Shown here: in pieces, positions 1 to 7,183 of the stretch
How the letters are laid out: each line of letters opens with the position of its first letter
Numbering within the stretch: the first letter of the stretch is position 1
Source of the DNA: Chitinophagaceae bacterium
GTDB lineage: Bacteria > Bacteroidota > Bacteroidia > Chitinophagales > Chitinophagaceae
DNA length: 10,890 nucleotides
Reading direction: 5' to 3'
Assembly: GCA_947472635.1 (NCBI GenBank)
Contig: CANJDY010000062.1
Location: 1-10,890 of the forward strand
The notes under the pieces: model-generated
Databases searched by the model: none
What the model was told of the DNA's origin: nothing
What the model saw: the letters and a program-made list of their open reading frames with translations, nothing else
Made by a program: the position numbers and the translations under genes

Positions 1-620
1 ATCCATAGCGAACAAGAGATGACATTAACTACCCCATGCACATGGTGCAACGGTAATACGCAAAGGGTATGATCCTGCTCATTCCACTCCCAGGCATTTA
101 CCAAGGTAGAAATCTGCGCCTCCAGGTTATCATGCGTAGTTACCACTCCTTTTGGCTGATTGGTGGTACCACTAGTAAACAAAATCATTGCTCTCCTGCC
201 TGGGTCAATGGAGGGCATTGCTTTGATAGCAACCTGCCCCTCTAATCCCAACACAATCAAACGGATTTTTTTTTGAACAGCCAATTCTCGCAGCATGCTT
301 TCATACTGTGCCGATACCACCAATATAGACACTTGTGCATCTTCAATAGAATACTGTAAGGAGGGCAAGGGATGGGTAAGGCATAGTGGCACTGCTATAC
401 CGCCTGCCTGCCAAATTGCCCATTGTACTTTTACAAAATCAAAACCCGGTTCAACCATAAACCCTATTCTTGATTCGTAAAGGTCTTCCTCGTTGGATAA
501 TAACAGGGATGCAAACTGCTGAGATTCCGAAAGCAGTTGGCCATAGTTGTACGATTTCCCCTTAGAAATTATAGCCCTATTATTAGAATGCATTTTTGCC
601 TGTTGAAACAATTGAATCAT
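1..620 (-). CDS. Acyl-CoA synthetase, malonyl-CoA synthetase (ACSF3/MatB)-like, N-terminal part
   Basis: This is an AMP-forming (ANL superfamily) acyl-CoA ligase that would adenylate a carboxylic acid with ATP and transfer it to CoA in the cytoplasm. The start ATG is at 620-618, and 206 codons are visible before the left edge cuts the gene; family members usually run to about 500 residues or more. The adenylate-forming P-loop signature LFTSGTTNQPKGVV lies at residues 147-160. It is followed at 189-199 by LPLHHVHGVVN, a segment I recognise as characteristic of the malonyl/methylmalonyl-CoA synthetases ACSF3 and MatB rather than of fatty-acyl or acetyl-CoA synthetases. The N-terminal AIWQAGGIAVPL (68-79) is also typical of the superfamily. 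No signal peptide is seen. It follows uxuA on the same strand after 179 bp, a spacing that suggests its own promoter. The substrate is inferred from motif resemblance only, because the C-terminal subdomain lies outside the window. Confidence 0.9.
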   Translation of the reverse strand, partial: MIQLFQQAKMHSNNRAIISKGKSYNYGQLLSESQQFASLLLSNEEDLYESRIGFMVEPGFDFVKVQWAIWQAGGIAVPLCLTHPLPSLQYSIEDAQVSILVVSAQYESMLRELAVQKKIRLIVLGLEGQVAIKAMPSIDPGRRAMILFTSGTTNQPKGVVTTHDNLEAQISTLVNAWEWNEQDHTLCVLPLHHVHGVVNVISCSLW

Positions 621-694
621 TTCAAAATTTTTATTTATTTATAACCATGTGAATAGAAATAGTAATTATCAAAATGGTATGTACAATTAAAATT

Positions 695-708
695 TGCAAG
701 CGTTAACA
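695..708. promoter_or_regulatory. Candidate LacI/GalR-type operator
   Basis: The 14-mer TGCAAGCGTTAACA is centred on CG and fits the general LacI/GalR-family operator pattern TGNAANCGNTTNCA with one mismatch. It sits about 75 bp upstream of the acyl-CoA synthetase start and about 90 bp downstream of the uxuA stop. LacI-family repressors commonly control sugar-acid catabolism, but no regulator gene is present in the window. This is a single site and could be chance; it is a pattern match, not a demonstrated operator. Confidence 0.3.
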
Positions 709-723
709 AAATATGTTTGTTAA
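703..723. repeat. Inverted repeat TTAACAAA-N5-TTTGTTAA
   Basis: Perfect 8-bp arms (703-710 and 716-723) surround a 5-bp centre. The repeat overlaps the right half of the LacI-like site at 695-708. It is entirely A+T rich except for one G or C per arm, so as RNA it would be a weak hairpin. A protein-binding site is more likely than a terminator. It lies 83-103 bp upstream of the acyl-CoA synthetase start, which suits an activator or repressor site for that gene. Confidence 0.4.
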
Positions 724-799
724 GTTATCATCACAAGCAATCCGCTAGTTTATTCTTTGTCGGTACAATCACGAATGATCGGGCAAGCTTATTTTGTAA

Positions 800-2011
800 T
801 TAATTTTCCAATAAACTTCTTATTACCCCTAGCTCCACTCCGCGAATCTCCGCCAAGCCCCTCAGTCTTCCAATGGCAGAATATCCTGGATTGGTTTTTT
901 TATTTAGGTCATCCAGCATCTGGTGGCCATGGTCGGGCCGCACCGGAATGGAACATTTTCTTTGCAGCATCACTTTCACCAATTCCTTTATAACAGCATA
1001 CATATCTACATCTCCCTCCAAGTGATTGTCTTCATGAAAATCGCCTAGCGCATTTCTTCGAGTACTTCTAAGATGAATGAAATGAATCCGGTCACCAAAC
1101 ATTTTTACCATTTCGGGTAAGTCATTGCTGGCAATGACACCATAAGAGCCAGTACAAAAGCACAAACCGTTGTGCAAAGAAGGTACCGCATGGATCAATG
1201 TTTGAATATCCGATGCATTGCTCACCACCCTTGGTAGCCCCAAAACAGAGAAAGGCGGATCATCGGGATGAATGGACATTACTACACCAGCTACTTCTGC
1301 AACAGGAATGATTTGTTGCAAAAAATAAATCAAGTGCTGCTGTAATTTGTTTCTATCAATACCCTTGTAAGCATCAAGGGCTTTCTGAAATTGTTGAATT
1401 GTGAAACTCTCTTCACTTCCCGGAAGGCCGGCAATAATGTTTCGCTGCAATAATAATTTGTCTGCTTCATTCATTACTTCCCATCGCTGCGTAGCCCTCG
1501 CAATGGTTGCCGCATCATAGTCATTAGCTGCATTCGCACGTTGCAAAATAAAAAGATCAAAAGCCACAAAAGCCGCCATCTCAAAACGCAATGCCCTAGA
1601 ACCATCTTCCACCGCATAACTTAAATCGGTTCTTGTCCAATCAAGTATCGGCATAAAATTATAGGTAACATTTTTTATCCCACAGGAGGAAAGGTTACGA
1701 ATGCTTTGCTGATAGTTTTGAATGTACAACTCGAAACCTTCGGATTGTGTTTTGATTGACTCATGTACTGGCACACTTTCCACAACGCTCCAAGTCATGC
1801 CAGCGCTTTCGATGATTGCTTTCCGCTGATTGATTTCATCCATCGTCCATACCGAACCGTTCGGTATATGGTGCAAAGCAGAAACGATACCTGTACAACC
1901 TGATTGTTTAATATCTGCTAAAGACACCGGGTCATTCGGTCCATACCAACGCATGGTTTGCTCCATTCTAAAAGCTGCCCTTCCATAAGAGGGGAATTGT
2001 ATTTTTTCCAT
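800..2011 (-). CDS. uxuA: D-mannonate dehydratase
   Basis: The enzyme dehydrates D-mannonate to 2-keto-3-deoxy-D-gluconate in the cytoplasm, the step after fructuronate reduction in glucuronate catabolism. The 403-residue protein is colinear with the long, E. coli-type UxuA from [19 protein letters not shown] (16-34) to a C-terminus with [12 protein letters not shown] (358-369) and [34 protein letters not shown] (118-130) is also diagnostic. Likely metal ligands by family comparison are H248 (SIHPDDPP), C286 (CTGSYG), H313 (HLRST) and D360 (RPDHGHQ), all retained. There is no signal peptide. The start at 2011 gives a 15-residue extension over the E. coli N-terminus, so the Met at residue 16 (codon near 1966) is an alternative start; the outer ATG is chosen because it lies 17 bp after the upstream stop, consistent with an operon. 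It is the last gene of the co-directional cluster that starts with the hydrolases. Confidence 0.97.
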   Translation of the reverse strand: MEKIQFPSYGRAAFRMEQTMRWYGPNDPVSLADIKQSGCTGIVSALHHIPNGSVWTMDEINQRKAIIESAGMTWSVVESVPVHESIKTQSEGFELYIQNYQQSIRNLSSCGIKNVTYNFMPILDWTRTDLSYAVEDGSRALRFEMAAFVAFDLFILQRANAANDYDAATIARATQRWEVMNEADKLLLQRNIIAGLPGSEESFTIQQFQKALDAYKGIDRNKLQQHLIYFLQQIIPVAEVAGVVMSIHPDDPPFSVLGLPRVVSNASDIQTLIHAVPSLHNGLCFCTGSYGVIASNDLPEMVKMFGDRIHFIHLRSTRRNALGDFHEDNHLEGDVDMYAVIKELVKVMLQRKCSIPVRPDHGHQMLDDLNKKTNPGYSAIGRLRGLAEIRGVELGVIRSLLEN

Positions 2012-2028
2012 GCTATTTTTTAAATTAT

Positions 2029-2856
2029 TTAAACCCCGCTATTGATTGTAAAACCACCATCTACACCGATGATAGAACCCGTTACAAACTTGGAAGCGTC
2101 ACTTAAAAGCCATATTAAAGCTCCTGTCAGCTCATCGGGATGGCCAAACCTTTTGAAGGGTGTATGGCTTATAATTGCATTGCCCCTTGGCGTAAGCGTT
2201 CCATCTGGAAGGGTTAACAGGGTTCTGTTTTGCTCGGTCAAAAAGAATCCAGGCATAATGGAGTTCATTCGGATAGTATCACCATAGCGATTGGCCATTT
2301 CAAGTGCAAACCATTTCGTGTAGCAATCGATGGCCGTTTTGCCCATGCTATAACCCAATACACGGGTAACAGATCGCTGCGTGCTTACAGAAGAAATATT
2401 GACAATACTCCCACTGCCAGACTTTGCTATTTCGGGACCAAATATCTGCACAGGTATGATGGTACCCCAAAGATTAAGTCCCATCGCATTTTTAACGCCT
2501 TCTATATTGAGGTCAAAGACATCCCTATCTGGAGGTAAAACGCCTTCGGGAATATTACCACCCGCAGCATTTACTAGGCCGTCGATTCTGCCATAAGTAG
2601 CAATGGTTTTTTCTCTGGCACTAATTAGCTGAGCTTCCAACAATACATCGGTTGCTATAAAAATGGCAGTGCCGCCGCTGCTATTAATTTCTGCAGCCCT
2701 CGCATCTCCCACCTTTTCGTTTCGGCCGATGATGACTACCTTGGCACCCGCTGCTGCGATTGCTTTCACAAAAGCCCCTCCCAAGATGCCGGTGCCACCA
2801 CTTACAATGATTACTTTTCCGCTCAATGAAAATTTCTCTGCTGATCCCTGATCCAT
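2029..2856 (-). CDS. uxuB: SDR-family D-mannonate oxidoreductase (fructuronate reductase)
   Basis: This is a short-chain dehydrogenase/reductase predicted to reduce D-fructuronate to D-mannonate with NAD(P)H in the cytoplasm, feeding the adjacent UxuA. The 275-residue protein has a Rossmann nucleotide-binding loop [10 protein letters not shown] (18-27) and NAAG (96-99). The catalytic set is S156, Y169 and K173, with the usual S-x12-Y-x3-K spacing. The C-terminal half carries the signature I associate with Bacillus YjmF/UxuB-type mannonate oxidoreductases: [13 protein letters not shown] (202-214), [18 protein letters not shown] (231-243) and the ending [18 protein letters not shown]. It starts 9 bp after the GH3 stop and ends 17 bp before uxuA, so the genes are surely co-transcribed. 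It is not homologous to the long-chain (mannitol dehydrogenase family) UxuB of E. coli, so the gene symbol is by function. A related SDR activity on another keto-uronate (KduD-like) is the main alternative. Confidence 0.9.
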   Translation of the reverse strand: MDQGSAEKFSLSGKVIIVSGGTGILGGAFVKAIAAAGAKVVIIGRNEKVGDARAAEINSSGGTAIFIATDVLLEAQLISAREKTIATYGRIDGLVNAAGGNIPEGVLPPDRDVFDLNIEGVKNAMGLNLWGTIIPVQIFGPEIAKSGSGSIVNISSVSTQRSVTRVLGYSMGKTAIDCYTKWFALEMANRYGDTIRMNSIMPGFFLTEQNRTLLTLPDGTLTPRGNAIISHTPFKRFGHPDELTGALIWLLSDASKFVTGSIIGVDGGFTINSGV

Positions 2857-2865
2857 TTTTTTAGT

Positions 2866-5268
2866 TTATTCTATGATGGTAAATTGTTTCTTTACTTTAA
2901 TGTCTTCGGAGGAGCTACCTATTAATACTTCAAAAACACCCGGCTCCACCACCCAACGCATTTTTTTATCCAGCAACTTTAAATCGTCCGGACTCAAAAC
3001 AAAATGAACCGTTTTTGTTTCCCCCACATTTAATGCAATCCTTTCGAAGCCCCTCAGTTGTGTATCATAAACCGTAACACTGCTAATTTCATCTTTTAGA
3101 TAAAGCTGTACCACCTCGTCGCCGTTGAATTTGCCGGTGTTGGTAACATCCACTGAAATAGAAATATTGCCATGGGCCTGTTGTTTTTCAGGAGTCACCG
3201 ATAAGTTGCTGTAGGCGAAGTTCGTATAACTTAATCCAAATCCAAAAGGATACAATGAACCATATACGTTTGTTTTTCCAAATCCATTAGGGCCATCGCC
3301 AGGCTGACCGGCATGCGATGCAGGTTTGAATGGGAAATTATATTCGATTTGGCCCACTGATTTTGGAAAGGTTACCGGAAGTTTTCCACCGGGATTATAA
3401 TCCCCAAACAAGGTTTCCGCTATTGCTGCCCCACCGTCAACTCCCGGAAACCATGCCTCCAGGATGGAGGGAATGTACTTATTGGCCCAGTTGATGGTAA
3501 GTGGTCTTCCATTAATTAATACCAATACAATGGGTTTCCCGGTTTGATACAAAGCCTGCAATAATTGTAATTGCCTTCCAGGTAGATCAAGCGAAGTTCT
3601 GCTTCTGCTTTCCCCCACCAAAGTTTCGTCTTCCCCGAGCACGGCAACTACTACATCGCTTTGCCTAGCCTTGTCAACGGCTTCCTTGATTTCTTCCTGT
3701 TCCTTTGCACTCAAGGGCTCGGGAAATAGTTCGCTCTCGGGCCAATTGGTATCAATAGTATTGCATCCCCTGGCATATTCCACCTTAGCAAAATCGCCCA
3801 TATAGTCTCTAAGCCCCTGCAATACCGAGATCACCTTTACATTATTGGGGCCATAGCGACTCATGGAATGCAGTGTGTCTGCTGCTAGGGGACCTGTTAC
3901 CAGCATTTTTTTTATCCCCTTTTTATCTAGCGGCAACAGCTGGTTTTGATTCTTCAGCAATACCAGCACTTCCCTCGATGCCTGTTTTGTAAACAATCTG
4001 GCAGCCGCATTATTCACGATTGTGTCCGCACTTTGCGGTGTCACATAGGGTTGGTCAAACAATCCCAATTTGAATTTTACCCTCAAAACGTCCGCCACCC
4101 TTGCATCCAGCGTTTTTAAGGATACCTTTTTTTCGGCAACCAATTCCCTTAGCGGTAAAATGTATTTATTAGGCATGTCAAAATTGGTACGCACATTTAA
4201 TCCCGCCTCCACTGCTTGGCGAACACCTTCTTTGTAATCGCCCGCCACATGATGTTTGGATGAAATATATTCCACCGCTTCGCTATCTGAAACAACATAT
4301 CCATCAAAGCCAAATTCATTTCTCAGCAACTGCGTTAAAAAATAATAACTGGCAGAAATAGGTTCTCCATCCCAATCGTTGTAACTGCTCATTACCCCTA
4401 CTGGATGAGTTTCCTGAATTACCCTTCTAAAGGGATAAAGATACATTTGATGCAATTCGCGGGGAGCCACATGGGGATCAGTTCTTGCATTACCATCCCT
4501 TCCACCCTTAGGCATGCTGTACACGGCAAAATGTTTTAAAGTGGATCCCACGCCTTCGCCTTGAACACCTAGTACCAGTTGTTTCCCGAGCTCTGTGACT
4601 AAAAATGGATCTTCCCCATAACACTCCACCACTCTTCCCCAACGTGGGTCGCGGGCAAGGTCGAGTATAGGGACATAGATATTGGTATAGCCAAGGGCTT
4701 TCGCCTCTCGGCCGATAATCTGGCCGGCTTGATGAATCAGACTTTTATCCCAGGTGCTTCCCATCGCAATGGGAGCAGGCAAAGGAGTGGCCCTGTCATG
4801 GGCAAGCCCATGAACCCCTTCATTGGTAAAATCGACTGGTATGCCCAAACGAGTTTCCTCAATAAACCATTTTTGTGTTTGATTGATGGCATCGGCATGA
4901 CGGCTGGAAGGAAATGAAAGGGCATTGAATGTCTGTTTACGAAAGGTAGTACTATTCAAATGTTCATCTATATTTCCTATCCCATCTTTCCAAATTTTCG
5001 ACTTCCAATCCTTGTTGGGCAAGGAGTCTTTCAACACCCGGCCATAACCATACAAGGTTGCCAACTGAACAGTCTTTTCATCCAATGTCATTTGTGAAAG
5101 GAGATTATCAATTCGCTTTGCCACAGGTTGCCGACTATCTTCAAATACATCTTTCTTTCCATTCTTGTTGAAATCGATCCAGCCCCCATGATAGATATTG
5201 GACTGCGCTTTGATTGGTTGAAAAGAAGAAAGAGAGGAAAAAAATAATATGGCTGGAAAAAATTTCAT
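2866..5268 (-). CDS. Secreted glycoside hydrolase family 3 beta-glycosidase
   Basis: A retaining exo-acting beta-glycosidase, most likely beta-glucosidase or beta-xylosidase, exported to the periplasm. The 800-residue protein begins with a signal peptide (about 1-21, cleavage near IKA/QS). Next comes an EF-hand-like loop DFNKNGKKDVFE (32-43), then the GH3 TIM barrel with NEGVHG (149-154), RDPRWGR (206-212) and LKHFA (244-248). The nucleophile is predicted as D328 in YVVSDSE. The alpha/beta sandwich domain carries the likely acid/base E553 in LVGESRSRTSLDLPG (550-564), and a C-terminal fibronectin-III-like domain includes GDEVVQLYLKD (716-726). The length is normal for three-domain GH3 enzymes, and all key residues are present. 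It starts 9 bp after the stop of the upstream hydrolase and 9 bp before uxuB. GH3 subfamilies vary in sugar specificity, so the sugar released cannot be read from the sequence; the operon suggests an oligosaccharide that also carries a uronic acid. Confidence 0.96.
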   Translation of the reverse strand: MKFFPAILFFSSLSSFQPIKAQSNIYHGGWIDFNKNGKKDVFEDSRQPVAKRIDNLLSQMTLDEKTVQLATLYGYGRVLKDSLPNKDWKSKIWKDGIGNIDEHLNSTTFRKQTFNALSFPSSRHADAINQTQKWFIEETRLGIPVDFTNEGVHGLAHDRATPLPAPIAMGSTWDKSLIHQAGQIIGREAKALGYTNIYVPILDLARDPRWGRVVECYGEDPFLVTELGKQLVLGVQGEGVGSTLKHFAVYSMPKGGRDGNARTDPHVAPRELHQMYLYPFRRVIQETHPVGVMSSYNDWDGEPISASYYFLTQLLRNEFGFDGYVVSDSEAVEYISSKHHVAGDYKEGVRQAVEAGLNVRTNFDMPNKYILPLRELVAEKKVSLKTLDARVADVLRVKFKLGLFDQPYVTPQSADTIVNNAAARLFTKQASREVLVLLKNQNQLLPLDKKGIKKMLVTGPLAADTLHSMSRYGPNNVKVISVLQGLRDYMGDFAKVEYARGCNTIDTNWPESELFPEPLSAKEQEEIKEAVDKARQSDVVVAVLGEDETLVGESRSRTSLDLPGRQLQLLQALYQTGKPIVLVLINGRPLTINWANKYIPSILEAWFPGVDGGAAIAETLFGDYNPGGKLPVTFPKSVGQIEYNFPFKPASHAGQPGDGPNGFGKTNVYGSLYPFGFGLSYTNFAYSNLSVTPEKQQAHGNISISVDVTNTGKFNGDEVVQLYLKDEISSVTVYDTQLRGFERIALNVGETKTVHFVLSPDDLKLLDKKMRWVVEPGVFEVLIGSSSEDIKVKKQFTIIE

Positions 5269-5277
5269 TTATAGTAT

Positions 5278-6690
5278 TTACTGCAGGTCAAAAAAAGCGG
5301 TGAGGGAATATTTGTTTTCGTTTAGTAGCTTCATTTTATCTGCCAGTTTTTCATATACCTCATACAGCGTGTTGACTATCCCTTTGTTAGAGTCGCTATT
5401 GGAGGGATCTGCTGATGCGTCAGTAGGGTCATTATCCTGGTAACGGAACCAATGCCACCCTACGCAGTTTTTCGCACGCAATAATTCCAAACAGAAGTTT
5501 TGGTAATGCATGCCTCTATCCGATTGGGTTTTCACCAGCCAGCCTGCTCCAGACTGATTCGTCATGCCGGCATCCTGTGCTTTTGTGTAAAACTCAGTAA
5601 TAAAAAATGGCTTATCGCTCCAACTCGACCAGTCGGCCATATGCCTTAGCTGTGGTTGCCAAAAGCCATAGTAGTTAATGGAAATAATATCAACATATTG
5701 ATTAGCTGCAGCAAACAAATAAGCGTTGTTTTTTGCTGAAGAGTGAAGGCGACTTCCGATATACAAATGATTGGGGTCGTATTTTTTGATTGAAGTCGCC
5801 ACTGTTTTAAAATAAACACCCGCAAGCCAACCAATAAACTCTTCTTTTTGATCCTTAGTTATTGTTGTGGAGTCTACCCCTTTGCTTTTCATCCATCGCA
5901 ATGCAGACTGGTAGCATAGGTCAGACTTATCTTCTACAGAAACAATATTTTTAAACTCAGTTTGAAGAAAGGGTAATTCATTATCGGAAAAATGGCCTAA
6001 TAAGTTGGGGTCGTTTTTTCCTTCTTCCAATTTCTTTGCCTGCAGATCACAGTAACCGACAAAGTCTTCATCGAGGATGAATGAGAGGGTGGAAAAGTTT
6101 TTTCTGTCTGGATTTTTTTTGACGGCCCCCCTAACATAGCCTGCCAGCAGCCCCAATTGGGTGGTGTAGGCGAAAGGATGGATGGATGTTTTATTATACT
6201 GAATAATAGGTTCTGTTTCAGACCATGATCCCGCAGTATTAAATCCCAGTTTTTGAAATGTTGAAATGGATTCAGACATCCATTTTTGGACAGATCCGAA
6301 TTTTTGTACAAATGCCTGTTCATTATTGGGTGATTTTCCCCGTCGAAAACTATTGATGGCAGTTACAAGGAAAGGATGTCCATCAGGATCAACTACATTC
6401 CAACGACCGCTAATTTTTTCCGTCCTAAAAAAACCTGTTGAAGCCAGGGCAATCGAATTATACCCTCCATACTTGCTCAATTGGATATCTTTAGCTAGCA
6501 AAAAGCCATTCAGCATTTCAATTGTATGAGATGGGAAAGTTTTCCAGTCAGCATATTGAATTTTTCTTGCACTGTCCCTGCTCCATATTTTTGTGAATAT
6601 ATTCGTGGAGTCCTTGAAGAGGCGGCTTTGCCCAAAAATCTGTGCACAAAAAATCAGGTGCAGTATTAGAAACAAAGGTCGCTTGGCCAT
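5278..6690 (-). CDS. Secreted TIM-barrel glycoside hydrolase, clan GH-A-like (agarase/GH50-like), family uncertain
   Basis: A predicted exported retaining glycoside hydrolase of 470 residues. A type I signal peptide covers about residues 1-20 (MAKRPLFLILHLIFCAQIFG/QS) with no convincing lipobox. The first core segment, GFFRTEKISGRWNVVDPDGHPFLVTAIN (86-113), resembles the opening of agarase-like enzymes. The middle has LGHFSDNELPF (231-241), where E238 after Asn is the likely acid/base. IGSR (311-314) and SINYYGFW (337-344) follow, then FFITEFYTKA (362-371), where E366 is the likely nucleophile. The domain closes with GWHWFRYQDNDP (411-422). The Asn-Glu plus later Glu arrangement, 128 residues apart, is the clan GH-A pattern. 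Proteins of this type are often annotated as beta-agarase, but I cannot assign a CAZy family, and agar is an odd substrate beside uxuA/uxuB. It heads the hydrolase-uxu gene run after a 493-bp gap from susD, and ends 9 bp before the GH3 start. Confidence 0.85.
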   Translation of the reverse strand: MAKRPLFLILHLIFCAQIFGQSRLFKDSTNIFTKIWSRDSARKIQYADWKTFPSHTIEMLNGFLLAKDIQLSKYGGYNSIALASTGFFRTEKISGRWNVVDPDGHPFLVTAINSFRRGKSPNNEQAFVQKFGSVQKWMSESISTFQKLGFNTAGSWSETEPIIQYNKTSIHPFAYTTQLGLLAGYVRGAVKKNPDRKNFSTLSFILDEDFVGYCDLQAKKLEEGKNDPNLLGHFSDNELPFLQTEFKNIVSVEDKSDLCYQSALRWMKSKGVDSTTITKDQKEEFIGWLAGVYFKTVATSIKKYDPNHLYIGSRLHSSAKNNAYLFAAANQYVDIISINYYGFWQPQLRHMADWSSWSDKPFFITEFYTKAQDAGMTNQSGAGWLVKTQSDRGMHYQNFCLELLRAKNCVGWHWFRYQDNDPTDASADPSNSDSNKGIVNTLYEVYEKLADKMKLLNENKYSLTAFFDLQ

Positions 6691-6733
6691 CGTAGAAATT
6701 TGGTTAATTAAAATATTGGTCTTGCCAAAAGAG

Positions 6734-6960
6734 CATTGTCGATTTCAACCCAATTGCACTCTTCGTTTTCAATTGTAATGCCAATCTAAGTATGCCAGCT
6801 TCAAACAATGAGCGAATGATATTTCCAAGCAAATCCGCTATTCAATAAAGATTGTTTAGCGCAGTAAAACAAGTTGAATGGAACATCCCTACAAGGCGCC
6901 CTTTTCACCATATCATTGACTTAACTTATACCCGATAAAAGCAGGTTGAAATCGAGCATG
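6734..6960. repeat. Distant inverted repeat pair (TCGATTTCAACC / GGTTGAAATCGA)
   Basis: A perfect 12-bp inverted repeat lies at 6739-6750 and 6944-6955, and extends to 15 of 17 matches if 6734-6750 is compared with 6944-6960. The arms are about 193 bp apart. They could be the ends of a short degenerate mobile element (MITE-like), two copies of an operator in opposite orientation, or long-range RNA pairing in the leader of the hydrolase operon. No target-site duplication flanks the pair, so the mobile-element reading is weak. Confidence 0.4.
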
Positions 6961-7122
6961 TAAATTCAACAAAATAAAGATAGCTTTTGTCTTTATTCAG
7001 CTTTTTATTTACTACATCGTTTTCGAATTCAACAAGGGCAGGTAATACAGATATTCGAAACTTTTCACCAAGAGATGTTGTGGCTTTAATTGCGTTGGTC
7101 TGTGTTAGCCGGCACCATATAG

Positions 7123-7171
7123 TCAGCACTTGTCTGCGGAATTGATCATCATTCCTGCAGACAAGTGCTGA
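7123..7171 (-). terminator. Strong hairpin 12 nt after susD stop (terminator, attenuator or 3' stabiliser)
   Basis: The outer arms TCAGCACTTGTCTGC (7123-7137) and GCAGACAAGTGCTGA (7157-7171) are perfect 15-bp complements. An inner 5-bp stem (GGAAT 7138-7142 with ATTCC 7151-7155) extends them to 20 bp, with a single bulged base at 7156 and an 8-nt loop. Read on the susD strand, the hairpin begins 12 nt past the stop codon. The base after the stem on that strand does not start a U-tract, so it is not a canonical intrinsic terminator. Partial termination, RNase processing or protection of the susCD 3' end, giving more SusCD than hydrolase, would fit its position. The structure is seen; the role is inferred. 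Confidence 0.6.
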
Positions 7172-7183
7172 TTCCATTAAAAT

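Larger units (their letters stand above)
621..799 (-). promoter_or_regulatory. Spacer between uxuA stop and acyl-CoA synthetase start; probable promoter region
   Basis: This 179-bp AT-rich spacer has no credible coding frame. It must hold the 3' end of the uxuA transcript and probably the promoter of the acyl-CoA synthetase gene. I looked for the Bacteroidota sigma signature (TTTG around -33, TAnnTTTG around -7) on the minus strand. Only imperfect candidates appear, such as TACCATTT around 675-682 with a TTG about 17 bp upstream, so no promoter is called precisely. A tiny stem with a TTCG loop (about 769-782) follows uxuA, but it has no U-tract. Two overlapping palindromes in the middle are listed separately. 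Confidence 0.4.
6691..7183. other. 493-bp intergenic gap between susD and the GH-A-like hydrolase gene
   Basis: This is by far the longest non-coding stretch inside an otherwise tight gene run. It holds a strong hairpin beside the susD stop (7123-7171), a pair of distant inverted repeats (6739-6750 and 6944-6955), and two CAATTG palindromes 19 bp apart (6751 and 6770). An 83-codon minus-strand frame (7177-6926) is open, but it looks like chance. The gap presumably also carries a promoter or a 5' leader for the downstream hydrolase-uxu genes. I could not find a good match to the Bacteroidota -33/-7 consensus. No tRNA, CRISPR or transposase trace is seen. Confidence 0.6.

Noticed and set aside
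765..799. Possible intrinsic terminator after uxuA (small stem with TTCG loop at about 769-782).
   Set aside because: The stem is only 4-5 bp, mostly A-U, and no U-tract follows on the minus strand.
757..993. Plus-strand open frame overlapping the 3' end of uxuA.
   Set aside because: It is antisense to a strongly conserved UxuA C-terminus, and its translation has no recognisable features.
6934..6960. GGTTGAAATCGA segment resembling a tRNA T-arm.
   Set aside because: It lacks the invariant TTC of the T-loop (GGTTCRANNCC), and no acceptor stem, D-arm or anticodon arm can be folded around it on either strand.
6926..7177. An 83-codon minus-strand frame in the gap after susD.
   Set aside because: Its first 19 codons run through the perfect hairpin, it has no recognisable domain, signal peptide or ribosome-binding site, and its start lies just 6 bp beyond the susD stop. 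A chance open frame is more likely, although a small unknown protein cannot be excluded.
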